From: Liquorilactobacillus sicerae
Lineage (GTDB): Bacteria > Bacillota > Bacilli > Lactobacillales > Lactobacillaceae
DNA: 64,000 nt
Direction: 5' to 3'
Assembly (NCBI RefSeq): GCF_029916425.1
Contig: NZ_JAHAVQ010000003.1
Location: forward strand, 1-64,000
Part shown: positions 8,500 to 16,900 of the stretch, piece by piece
Position numbering within the stretch: the first letter of the stretch is position 1
Layout: each line of letters begins with the position of its first letter
Notes under the pieces: generated by a model
Told to the model about the DNA's origin: nothing
Database searches by the model: none
Seen by the model: only the letters and a program-made list of their open reading frames with translations
Program-made: the position numbers and the translations under genes

Positions 8500-9267
8500 C
8501 TAGTCTAACAAATCTTGTCTCCGGATGATCTCACGGCTGATTCTTTCGACTTCTTCTAACTTAACCTTCCCTTGATAAACTGACTCTAGGGTGATTGTAA
8601 TTAGTCCCGTCCGAATTTCCTTGGCCAGCCTCAGCGGTGAGAATAACTTCATCTGATCGATATTTTTAAGACTGTTCTGATAAATCTTGGTCTGTGGTAA
8701 ATTTTGAAACTGATCTGCCAAGCATTGCCAGGCATAAAACTGTTCCATCAACACACTCTGAGCATCTTTTAATTGCTTTTCAAAAACATGTTTGCAAACT
8801 GGTATTGAAATAGTTACTGGACGCTGAAAAACTTCATCGAGCGTCAAGTTCAAGTTGCAACCATCGCTGGAATAAGAATACTTATCGATCAAATAATGCA
8901 TCCCCAGCCAAGTGGTTGAGTATTGGGTGGCTCCTCCAATTGGCACGAACATTATTTCACCGAGAACGTGGGGCAATGACTTAACCTTTCCATGACTTAA
9001 ACGCTGATAGGTCCGGGTAATCGACAAACCAAATGGACTACTTGCTATCCACTGATTAAGTAAACATTTGGTGGTCTTACTAGTGACAATCAATCCCTGA
9101 TGCAGATCAATAATCAATGATTTGTAACGTAGATTGATCGCCTGTTTATGACAATCAATCACCATAATTGTTGTTTTGCCAGCAATTCTGGCATCCTGAT
9201 CGAAGCACGCCTCATGTTGAAGCTTTTGAAGCAGCTGCTCAAATCCCCAGTTTGGGCAGTTAACCAT
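8500..9267 (-). CDS. comK: ComK-like competence transcription factor
   Basis: A protein of 255 residues resembling the ComK family. The central part CLLNQWIASSPFGLSITRTYQRL followed by LPHVLGEIMFVPIGGATQ and TTWLGMHYLID has the order of the ComK core: the NQW-type helix, the 'PxxxxxxxxFP' strand and the 'xxxWLxxxxI' strand. In Bacillus ComK activates DNA-uptake genes and itself. In lactobacilli homologues are widespread and their role is less clear. The gene is divergent from a sigma-factor gene, with two perfect palindromes between them, so the two may be co-regulated. An AAGGAG site lies upstream of the ATG. The family call rests on motif order, not on an alignment. Confidence 0.7.
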   Translation of the reverse strand: MVNCPNWGFEQLLQKLQHEACFDQDARIAGKTTIMVIDCHKQAINLRYKSLIIDLHQGLIVTSKTTKCLLNQWIASSPFGLSITRTYQRLSHGKVKSLPHVLGEIMFVPIGGATQYSTTWLGMHYLIDKYSYSSDGCNLNLTLDEVFQRPVTISIPVCKHVFEKQLKDAQSVLMEQFYAWQCLADQFQNLPQTKIYQNSLKNIDQMKLFSPLRLAKEIRTGLITITLESVYQGKVKLEEVERISREIIRRQDLLD

Positions 9268-9296
9268 AACCTTTCACCACTCCTTGTTTGACATAG

Positions 9297-9327
9297 TTTA
9301 TATTAGTTATTTAAAAACTAATATAAA
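9297..9327. promoter_or_regulatory. Perfect inverted repeat in the comK / sigma-factor intergenic region
   Basis: TTTATATTAGTT and AACTAATATAAA are perfect 12-base arms around a seven-base AT spacer, 30 bases upstream of the ComK-like start. It is a likely operator or a self-regulatory site; the cognate regulator is unknown. Confidence 0.5.
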
Positions 9328-9341
9328 AACATAATATATTA

Positions 9342-9359
9342 TTGCAAATAAATTTGCAA
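9342..9359. promoter_or_regulatory. Second perfect palindrome in the comK / sigma-factor intergenic region
   Basis: TTGCAAAT-AA-ATTTGCAA is a perfect 18-base dyad. Its sequence differs from the neighbouring repeat, which suggests a second regulator or a different mode of control. Confidence 0.5.
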
Positions 9360-9482
9360 CAAGTAATTTTGCTCTAGCCTAAAACCCCATTATCTCTAGG
9401 TTGTTAGCGCTTAAAAAATTAGTTAATCTAAAAGGGTTCTTGGCCGAGAATTATTAACTTTTTTAACAAGGAGCGATCATTT

Positions 9483-10073
9483 ATGAAATTTTTTAACTCT
9501 TTATTAACCGACAATGAATTTTTTTCAACTAGTGATTACCAGCTTTTGCGTGGCGTTTTGAAAAACATTGGTGTCACCCCGCAACAAGATCTCTACCAAG
9601 ATTTGCTGCAAGAAGGTGCAATCATTTTACTCAAAGCTCGTCAAGCCAAAGCCCAGCAGGGTCAGGCTGCAAACTACAACAACAATTATTATTTTCAGCT
9701 GCTCAGATGGCGGCTGCTTGACATCTTGCGCCGGCAACAGCGGGTCAAAGTCAACAGTTTCAGCTTAGAAAAAGCGCAGGAAAGTGATGAAGATTCGAAT
9801 CCTTTTGAAGTTTCCGATCCGCACGCAGACCGATTTACTGATGATCTCCTGGCTGGTGAGCTGGCCAAGCAGCTGTGGCAAACCTGTACCCCGAACGAAC
9901 AATTATACCTGAGCTACCGACTACAGGATCTGTCGATGGCGGAGATCGCCCAACGCTGCGGTGTCACCCGTCAGACTATCTATAACTGGCGCAAAAGTTT
10001 GATGAAAAAAATGGCAGCGATCTGCGGTGACTTAGCTGATGAACAAAAAATGCCGAAAAAAAACCAGCCTTAA
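9483..10073 (+). CDS. Sigma-70 family RNA polymerase sigma factor (SigH/ComX-like)
   Basis: A small sigma factor of 196 residues. The region-2-like part (DLYQDLLQEGAIILLKARQ, then YYFQLLRWRLLDILRRQQR) is followed by a variable acidic linker. A C-terminal region-4 helix-turn-helix, LSMAEIAQRCGVTRQTIYNW, completes it. An AAGGAG ribosome site lies nine bases before the ATG. The two-region layout and size match the SigH/ComX group that drives late competence genes in Lactobacillales, and its divergent partner here is a ComK-like gene. I cannot separate SigH from ComX or an ECF-like factor by eye. Confidence 0.75.
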   Translation: MKFFNSLLTDNEFFSTSDYQLLRGVLKNIGVTPQQDLYQDLLQEGAIILLKARQAKAQQGQAANYNNNYYFQLLRWRLLDILRRQQRVKVNSFSLEKAQESDEDSNPFEVSDPHADRFTDDLLAGELAKQLWQTCTPNEQLYLSYRLQDLSMAEIAQRCGVTRQTIYNWRKSLMKKMAAICGDLADEQKMPKKNQP

Positions 10074-10080
10074 AGACTGG
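10056..10080 (-). terminator. Terminator for the DUF4649-like gene, overlapping the sigma-factor 3' end
   Basis: On the minus strand CCAG-TCTTTAAGG-CTGG is followed by eight T. It lies just beyond the stop of the 10098-10307 gene and runs into the last codons of the convergent sigma-factor gene. Confidence 0.55.
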
Positions 10081-10097
10081 CTTGCTGGTTTAATTGT

Positions 10098-10307
10098 TTA
10101 GTTTTGCAGCAGATAATAATTGAATAATTCAGCAATGCTTTGGCCTTGAAAATCAGTATTTTCCTGACCATTGTCAGTAACACTAACTACTTTGTAATAA
10201 TCTTGTAGCGAAGGAACTTCCAGTTGAAGATCAGCAACAAAATCAGCTGCAGATTTAAAGGATATCTCACGTTTTTCTTGTCCGTCCAGGTATTTAATTT
10301 TAAACAT
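10098..10307 (-). CDS. Small DUF4649-like protein
   Basis: A 69-residue protein with a beta-strand start (MFKIKYLDGQ), an amphipathic helix (SAADFVADLQ) and the ending ELFNYYLLQN. It resembles the DUF4649 family of short lactic acid bacterial proteins of unknown function. A good AGGAGG site precedes the ATG. It is convergent with the sigma-factor gene and shares the short terminator region with it. No catalytic residues or membrane segments are seen. Confidence 0.65.
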   Translation of the reverse strand: MFKIKYLDGQEKREISFKSAADFVADLQLEVPSLQDYYKVVSVTDNGQENTDFQGQSIAELFNYYLLQN

Positions 10308-10356
10308 AATTATATTCCTCCTAAATTTTAGTGTCTGATTCTTTCAGTAACTTAAA

Positions 10357-10385
10357 TTGACAAACATTTAGAACAGCTTTAAAAT
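10357..10385 (+). promoter_or_regulatory. Sigma-A-type promoter
   Basis: TTGACA, a 17-base spacer and TAAAAT point towards the gene at 10562, leaving a leader of about 170 bases with no obvious gene in it. Confidence 0.55.
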
Positions 10386-10561
10386 ATATTTGTTATTTAA
10401 AAAGTAACACTTTTGAATAGGAATTGCAAACTTTATTATTTCCTATTGTTCCAACCTTTTTTCAGCCGCCACTTGAATGGGCGCTGGAATGTTTAATTAA
10501 CTGTTTTGATATTTGCTGCTCAGTCATTTGATAAAACAAAATTTTTGAGGGAGGTAATATA

Positions 10562-10906
10562 ATGGACTTTACAGGAGATTTAAAACCCATCAACTTAGCT
10601 GAGGTTCAAACTAAGTTGCAGTGGAACTTGGCTCATCAACAACCGGATGACACAACGGAAAAAGTAATTTTAGCAGCCATTTTGGAAAATGTCCGTGACA
10701 TGGTAGTCGATGCACTAGAAGGACCTTATTGGAGTGCAAACTGGCAAGTCAGTGATAAAAAAATAGCCATTCTTAATATCACTGATCAACAAGTTGGCAC
10801 CTTGCAGCCAGAATCTGCTTCGTTTATTCAAGACTTCCAAACCGACGCACCGCATTTAATTACTCGCTTAAACAAAAACGTACAAAAAATTGTTGCTGAC
10901 AACTAA
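10562..10906 (+). CDS. Hypothetical protein, 114 residues
   Basis: Not recognised. It is a soluble, slightly acidic protein with no signal peptide or membrane helix. Its middle part holds a helix (VILAAILENVRDMVVDAL), a tryptophan-containing strand (GPYWSANWQVSD) and a strand-turn segment (KKIAILNITDQQVG). The start is clear: GGGAGG lies seven bases before the ATG. It has its own promoter about 170 bases upstream and a strong terminator after it, so it is a single-gene unit. Confidence 0.65.
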   Translation: MDFTGDLKPINLAEVQTKLQWNLAHQQPDDTTEKVILAAILENVRDMVVDALEGPYWSANWQVSDKKIAILNITDQQVGTLQPESASFIQDFQTDAPHLITRLNKNVQKIVADN

Positions 10907-10954
10907 GCTGGTGGTCAATAACTACTATCACTAGCTGATTAGTCTGCCTGCCGC

Positions 10955-11006
10955 GTACCCCACGACCATTAAACAAGCATTTTAATGGGTCGTGGGGTAC
11001 TTTTTT
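10955..11006 (+). terminator. Strong rho-independent terminator
   Basis: GTACCCCACGACC-ATTAAA and TTTAAT-GGGTCGTGGGGTAC form arms of about 20 bases with one bulge around a short loop, followed by six T. It ends the 10562 gene and lies directly before the insertion sequence. Confidence 0.85.
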
Positions 11007-11109
11007 GTTTTAAGTCAAGGAAACACGTTCTTTTAAGGACGTGATGAATTGACTATTATTTTTGATTTTGGTACACATAGTGTGGTTTAATTGTGCTATA
11101 ATTGCTGTT

Positions 11110-11562
11110 ATGAAAGGCAATAATAGATTAACGTATGGTAGAACATCTGTATATAATCTTAATTACCATATAATTTGGGGAACTAAATACCGCAACAAGG
11201 TGTTAAAAGGAAATGTTGAAATAGAATTAAAACAATCTCTTAATAGAATTGCTTTAAAATATGGGTTTAGTATTCCTCATATGGAAATTGGTAAAGATGA
11301 TCATATCCACTTATTAGTTAGCGCTCCACCAAAGCTTTCTGTAACTAATATTGTTAGATGGTTAAAAGGTATCAGTGCTAAAGAACTGTTTGAAAAATGT
11401 CCTGAGCTTCAACAAAGCTACTGGAAAAAGAAAGACAGGCATCTTTGGTCGCCAAGTTACTATGTTGAAAGTATTGGTACTACTAATGAAAAAGCAGTAA
11501 AAAAATATATTGATGAGCAAAAAGTAAAGCAGGTGAGACTGGATGACACTGAAAGCAATTAA
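11110..11562 (+). CDS. tnpA: IS200/IS605 transposase TnpA (Y1 HUH)
   Basis: A single-strand DNA transposase of 150 residues from the ATG at 11110. The N-terminus YNLNYHIIWGTKYRNKVL is typical of the family. HIHLLV gives the HUH metal-binding pair, and the tyrosine in SPSYYVESIG is the expected nucleophile region. A longer frame from 11062 adds 16 residues unlike the family, so I prefer the ATG at 11110. All key motifs are present, so it looks functional. It overlaps tnpB by about 20 bases. Confidence 0.9.
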   Translation: MKGNNRLTYGRTSVYNLNYHIIWGTKYRNKVLKGNVEIELKQSLNRIALKYGFSIPHMEIGKDDHIHLLVSAPPKLSVTNIVRWLKGISAKELFEKCPELQQSYWKKKDRHLWSPSYYVESIGTTNEKAVKKYIDEQKVKQVRLDDTESN

Positions 11563-12712
11563 AACTAGAATCTATCCTAATCAGGAGCAACAACAAAAAA
11601 TTATTGCAAATTTTGGTTATTGTCGCTTTGTGTGGAATCAATTACTAAATATGCAGCAATCCAGATATGATAATGGTGGTAATTATGTTAATGAATTTGG
11701 CATGAATTATCTTATCAAATCTTTAAAAAAGGAATATCCATTTCTAAAGGAAGCAGAGTCTACTTCATTATTACATGTCAGCAGAGACTTAAATCATGCT
11801 TATCAGAAACTATTTAAAGATCATGTTGGATACCCTAAATTTAAGTCAAGAAAATTTCCTAAACAAAGCTATCAAAGCAACTCTGTTAACAAAAATATTC
11901 AAGCTCTAGATAGTACCCACCTAAAACTTCCTAAACTTGGCACAGTCTGTTTTAAATCTGGTAGAGAAGTAATAGGTAAAATTAAAAATGTTACCATTCG
12001 ACTTTCGGCTACTGATAAATATTATGCAATCTTATTGGTAGACACGGAAATTAAGACTTTACCTAAAACTAAAAATTCAGTAGGAATTGATATGGGGGTC
12101 TCTGACCTAATGATTACTAGTGAAGGCGTAAAATATCCAAGCATTCGGTTTGATAAGTTACTTAGTAAAAAGAAACATTACTGGGAAAAACGTTTAGCCC
12201 GTAGAAGACTACAAGCTCAGAAAGAAATAGCTTGGGATAAACACGATAAAGTTCTTATTCCTAGAGAGCTTAGTGACTTTAAAAACTATCTGAAGGCACG
12301 GCATATGGTGGCAAAGTACAATGAGAAAATTGCCAACCAACGGAATAATTATTTACATGCTTTAACAAAAGAACTAGTAGAGCAATATGACGTGATTAAA
12401 ATAGAAGATTTGAAAGCCAAGAATCTTCTGAAAAATCACAAACTTGCCAGAGCAATTGCTAATCAAAGTTGGAGGAAACTGCGTTTCCAATTAGCTTACA
12501 AATGTGAATGGTACGGAAAACAATTAGTCATTGTTAATCCCAGAAAAACGTCTCAAATCTGTAGTAGCTGTGGATTTGATGATGGCAAGCATACTCTAAA
12601 TGTTCGACAATGGACTTGTCCTAGCTGTGGAATTCACCATGATAGAGATATAAATGCAGCTAAAAATACAACAAAAAACAAGCCAGTTACGTATCAATAT
12701 CTGACTTGTTAA
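11543..12712 (+). CDS. tnpB: RNA-guided nuclease TnpB (IS605 type)
   Basis: A full-length protein of 389 residues. The N-terminal domain starts MTLKAIKTRIYPNQEQQ. The RuvC core has its first aspartate in SVGIDMGVSDL (about residue 183), its glutamate in IKIEDLKAKN and its last aspartate in HDRDINAAKN. The zinc ribbon is CSSCGF...CPSCGI. All three catalytic acids and four cysteines are present. TnpB proteins use an RNA made from the 3' end of the element to cut at the donor site and favour its retention. The hairpin at 12677-12710 overlaps the 3' end of the gene, as expected for that RNA. Confidence 0.92.
   Translation: MTLKAIKTRIYPNQEQQQKIIANFGYCRFVWNQLLNMQQSRYDNGGNYVNEFGMNYLIKSLKKEYPFLKEAESTSLLHVSRDLNHAYQKLFKDHVGYPKFKSRKFPKQSYQSNSVNKNIQALDSTHLKLPKLGTVCFKSGREVIGKIKNVTIRLSATDKYYAILLVDTEIKTLPKTKNSVGIDMGVSDLMITSEGVKYPSIRFDKLLSKKKHYWEKRLARRRLQAQKEIAWDKHDKVLIPRELSDFKNYLKARHMVAKYNEKIANQRNNYLHALTKELVEQYDVIKIEDLKAKNLLKNHKLARAIANQSWRKLRFQLAYKCEWYGKQLVIVNPRKTSQICSSCGFDDGKHTLNVRQWTCPSCGIHHDRDINAAKNTTKNKPVTYQYLTC
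12677..12710 (+). other. Hairpin at the 3' end of tnpB (candidate omega-RNA / right-end structure)
   Basis: AACAAGCCAG and CTGACTTGTT pair with one mismatch around a 14-base loop at the very end of the coding region. In this family the region holds the guide-RNA scaffold and the right-end recognition hairpin. The role is inferred from position only. Confidence 0.35.
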
Positions 12713-12775
12713 TTGCCACCATTTGTCTAAGAAAACGGAATTACTTCAATGTTTTACTAATTAATATGGGTAAGG

Positions 12776-13690
12776 TTACTTAGTTGAACTCTTTTGCTGC
12801 TGAATCTTGCTCAACTGCCGGTATTGGCCTAGCATCCACTGGACAAAATCTTTACCCTTTGGCATCGTTTCGGTAACTGAAAGGACTGGGACATTATATT
12901 TCTTAGCTAATTTGACTAAGTTGGCAACTGTCTTATCGGTTGCTTGAGTATTCTGAACGAAGAAAGCAATTTTGTGTTCTTTGATGTCGGTTTGCATCTG
13001 ACGAATATCCTTTGGTGATGGATCGATTCCCTTTTCAACCGAAGCAGCGAAATCAGTATTGTTTTCACGATAGCCGAGTTCAGTTAAGGCATAATCGAAG
13101 ACCGGTTCGCTGACGTCAACTAATTGCTGGTTGCTATTTTTGCTTAAAGACTGAACTTTAGTTGAAATCTGGTTAAGCTGTTTGAGATAAATCTGGGCAT
13201 TTTTTTGGAAATAAGCTTTATTTTTCGGCTGCAGTTTGCTGAACTTCTTTACCAGGTAATTGACCAGTTTGGGCATCGTTTGGGTGTTATACCACAAATG
13301 CGGATTATCGCCCGTCTTTTTATTCATGACATCCTCGCCGACTCGAACGACCGTAGCTGATTTATTATTTTTAGCCAACTTGCTCATCCAAGTATCATAG
13401 CCGATCCCATTATAGATGATCACATCAGCTTGACTGACCTCTTTGGAAACTCCACTGGTTGGCTGATACTCATGGGGGTCGATACTTGGTTTATTGATTA
13501 CTGAAGTTACCGACCCTTTATCACCCAAAACCCGTTTGGCAGCTTCACCATAAAAATCAACTGACGAAACGACCTGAATCTTTTGCTGAGACTTAGAGTT
13601 GCTGGATGAATTGCTGCAGGCGGCCAAACCAATCCCAACCGTCAACAAGACCACTAACAAACTGAAAATATGTAACAATTTTTGCTTCAA
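12776..13690 (-). CDS. Zinc/manganese ABC transporter substrate-binding lipoprotein (ZnuA/AdcA-like)
   Basis: Captures a transition metal at the cell surface. A signal peptide with a lipobox (GIGLAACSNSS) is followed by the family fold. DPHEYQP and DNPHLWYN each carry a metal-binding histidine, and VSEPVFDYAL with the late acidic region complete the site. The histidine-rich loop typical of zinc-specific members is absent, so manganese is possible. I set the start at the TTG at 13690, which has AAGGGAG eight bases upstream; a TTG two codons earlier is the alternative. No permease or ATPase gene is adjacent, so it must share a transporter encoded elsewhere. Two Zur-like boxes precede it. Confidence 0.88.
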   Translation of the reverse strand: MKQKLLHIFSLLVVLLTVGIGLAACSNSSSNSKSQQKIQVVSSVDFYGEAAKRVLGDKGSVTSVINKPSIDPHEYQPTSGVSKEVSQADVIIYNGIGYDTWMSKLAKNNKSATVVRVGEDVMNKKTGDNPHLWYNTQTMPKLVNYLVKKFSKLQPKNKAYFQKNAQIYLKQLNQISTKVQSLSKNSNQQLVDVSEPVFDYALTELGYRENNTDFAASVEKGIDPSPKDIRQMQTDIKEHKIAFFVQNTQATDKTVANLVKLAKKYNVPVLSVTETMPKGKDFVQWMLGQYRQLSKIQQQKSSTK

Positions 13691-13705
13691 AATCAAAACT
13701 CCCTT

Positions 13706-13730
13706 TCAAATAGTAATTATTACTATTTGA
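13706..13730. promoter_or_regulatory. Zur/Fur-family operator, perfect 25-base palindrome
   Basis: TCAAATAGTAAT-T-ATTACTATTTGA is a perfect 12-1-12 dyad directly upstream of the metal-binding lipoprotein gene. Its core TAGTAATnATTACTA differs by one base per half from the Bacillus Zur consensus TCGTAATnATTACGA, so zinc-dependent repression is the likeliest reading. Confidence 0.7.
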
Positions 13731-13754
13731 TTATAACAAACTCAGTTGATTTGT

Positions 13755-13775
13755 AAATAGTAATTGTTACTCTTT
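13755..13775. promoter_or_regulatory. Second, imperfect Zur-like operator
   Basis: AAATAGTAATTGTTACTCTTT repeats the upstream dyad with two changes in one arm. Two boxes about 25 bases apart suggest cooperative repression. Confidence 0.55.
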
Positions 13776-13892
13776 ATTAAATCATTAAAAAAATCAGTTA
13801 ACTTGTAATTTTTTGGTGTTAAAATTTGCCAATCTGCCCCTCTGCACAGGTAACTTTGCTAATTTACCATCAAGCCGGGGCTCGCTAAACCA

Positions 13893-13936
13893 AAAAAAAC
13901 AGCTAGATTAAGTAAAATTAACCTAGCTGTTTTTTA
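13893..13936. terminator. Rho-independent terminator after the LTA-synthase-like gene
   Basis: AACAGCTAG and CTAGCTGTT form nine-base arms, with an A run on one side and a T run on the other, so it can end transcription from both strands. It lies about 35 bases past the stop of the minus-strand gene at 13970. Confidence 0.8.
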
Positions 13937-13969
13937 TTTTTACTATTGTTCGACCGATTTTGAAGCACG

Positions 13970-16900
13970 CTAATTTATTTTAGTCATAAAGCTGCTTTTA
14001 GCCAGATACTGCTTGCCCGCCGTTATATCGTACTGAACTAATTGATAATCGTGATAAAGTTCCTTTTGCTTAGCTGACAATGAATCATAGGCGACAACAT
14101 TACCGTGTGAATTGACAAATTCGGCATTTGAGTTATAACTATTGGTCCCATTATTGAAAGAGTTGACTGTAATTGCTGGCAAATCTTGGTGGATTTTGGT
14201 TAGGAGCGCATTGTAGGCTGAAACCTTTGAGTTAGGCTGTTCCAGCGACATGGCAATAAAATCTGATGGATCGACATAATTCGTTTTAGACGATTGATTC
14301 TTACTGATTCCCATCCCGTGCTGACGAGCATATTTATTCGAATAAATAAAATAGTCCGTTTGATGCAGCTGCAAACCATATTTGCTCATCGAATCCCCAC
14401 TATAGATTCCTGGCAAATGATCACCATACCAGACTAAAGTGATCGGTTTTTTGATCTGATTTAGTTTTTTGATGAAGGCTTTGAGATATTCGTCTGTATA
14501 ACTAACGCCGGTGGCAAAATCTTCGGCACTGGTTTTAGCAGTCTTATCGCTAACCGCCCGCCCGCTGACACTAAAGCCGCGGCTGTTATAATAATTTTTG
14601 TCGTATGGATAATGATTTTGCATTGTGACCAAATTAATGAACTGCCCACCGGATTTACGATTGATTTGATCAAGGACATTATCATAGGCAGTTTGATCAG
14701 ATAAATACTGACTGCGATCAATTCGATGCTGCTGCTTAATCTTATACTTACTGCCTAGATAATAAAAACGATTAAAACCAAACTTTTGATAAACTTCTTG
14801 GCGATTGTAGTAAACACCTAAGTAAGGATGAATTGCCGTTGAATAACTGAAACTCTGATTAAAAGAAGGAGCTTTCTTCAGCTTAGTAACGATTTGGGTA
14901 TACGGTGTTGGTAACGTTGCTGAAAAGTTACTCATTGATAGGCCGGTCAAAGCCATGTATTCCATATTGGCCGTCCCACCACCGTAACCAGAACTCATCA
15001 TTAAACCGGACGTCGTTTTAAGCTTCAAATTACGCAGATACGGCATCGGATCTTTGTTAATCGTCATCTCTGGCACCCGCTCAGGATCAGCAAAACTTTC
15101 GCTCAAGGTGAAAATAAAAGTCTGCTTGCTAGGATTATTTTTACGAGTTTGATTAATCTGAGCGGCCATTTTTGTATATTTGCGGGCAATTTGCTGCATT
15201 TTTGCACGACTATAGCCCGCTGGCTTGTCCATAACTTTAACGTCGACATTATTCAAAAACTGTAAAACGGCCCCATTTTTCTGGGCGCCAACTGGCTGAT
15301 TGTAAAACATTGGCTCATTGCCGATCAGCGATGACACGACTTGAACCGGTGAGTTTTGATGATTCAAGAAAAAAGTTCCGCTCAAAAACAGCAAACTAAT
15401 TGCCAACCAAATGGATCTCTTCTGCCAGCTGCGATGCGTAACGCGGTGGCGGCGGTCAAAAAAGATTGCCACTGCCAGGGCCAAAATAATTGCTGCTCCC
15501 CCAACAATTACAATAGCTATATTTATCATTCCCAGAAGACTAAAGGTTGCTTTGAGCATCGTCAAATCACTCGGCAAAACTGGTTCATCCCGAATTTGTA
15601 ATTTAGAGCGACTAATCAAAGAAAAAATCAGATAAAACAATGAAGTAATCGACAAAGCGGTCCAGTAATTATCGAATAAAATAAACCTGAGGATCATAAA
15701 CAGTGCTGTCAGCAACAAGACATTTAAAATAATCACTGGGAAGCGAATAAACAAAGTATAGACAAAAATATTACTGGTCAAAGCGGTACTTGGACTAATC
15801 TGGAAGCTAGTATTCATCACTAACATGGAAAATGCTGCCACTAAATAGAACCAGCCAAAAACTAGCAGCTGACGCCGATGTTTATACCAGAACTTCTTCA
15901 GCAGCTGCGGTAAGTCGGTCACCTGATCCAGCAAACCAGCGAGTGTCTGCTGCTGCAGCCAATGTTCTTGCGGTTGCAGCATCTTTGCTGCCAGCCAGCG
16001 CAAAGCAAAATTCAAACCCCAAATGAGTAACGGAAAAATGATGGCTTCTGCCAGCGCAAAGATCAGTTTGATCGAACCAAGATGATTGCTGTTCCAATTA
16101 TTGTTGATGTTTAAAATCGTACTGTACAGCAAATAGCCATCACTCAGCGCCAAAGCTCCTAGCATTAGTTCTTTGACTTGAAACAGTTGGGCAACGGAAA
16201 AACGTTCGACAACTGGTTCGAACTTTTGCCAAAAAACAATAGCTAAACAAACGGCTGCCAAGAGATTAAAGGCTGAGGTTGAATTGGCAAATCGATCAGC
16301 TGTTGAAAAATTAACATATTTGGCATAAGAAATAGCCGGCATCAAGCCATTCAAAACAACAGAAATCAGCCAGCTGCCAGCTGCTGTTAGCCAGAGCTTT
16401 TTAGTTTGTTGCAACTGGTGAGCTGCTAAGAAATGACGTAAAGCAACTCCCAGCAAATATAAATAACCGCCAAAGAGCACGGTATTGCCACTGCCAAAAC
16501 CAAAAAGATCCGCATGAAAAATAGTCGGCAAAACTGCCAGCAGGCCAAAAACTGTCAAGACACGTTTGGGCGGTTGCCGCAGAAGTAACTTTCCAAACGC
16601 CGGTTGTAAGACCTGAGCTAAAAAGATACCGCTAATCACCGGGTAAGCATTTCGCGTCAGTGGCAAAAAGGCCGAGTAAAAATTACTAAGACTATACTTC
16701 TGGAAGCCAAATAAGGCAATCAACAGCCAAGCAACCGCAAACAAGACGAGGTATAGCCACTGTTTGACCAATTGTTTGAACGAAAAGCGCTGTTTTGCTA
16801 ACCCAAGGCCCAGCATGATCACCACGAGCGGTAGAGCCAGCGAAGTCGTGGCGCGCGCAATGTTCATAGCTGCATATAAAAACGATGGTCGGGTTGCCTG

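Larger units (their letters stand above)
11010..12760 (+). mobile_element. IS200/IS605-family insertion sequence (ends approximate)
   Basis: It carries a Y1 transposase gene followed by an overlapping tnpB gene. Elements of this family lack terminal inverted repeats and use subterminal hairpins. Candidate hairpins are CACGT...ACGTG at 11024-11043 on the left and AACAAGCCAG...CTGACTTGTT (one mismatch) at 12677-12710 at the 3' end of tnpB. The exact ends cannot be set without an empty site. The element sits between two terminated genes, so its insertion disrupts nothing visible. Confidence 0.8.
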
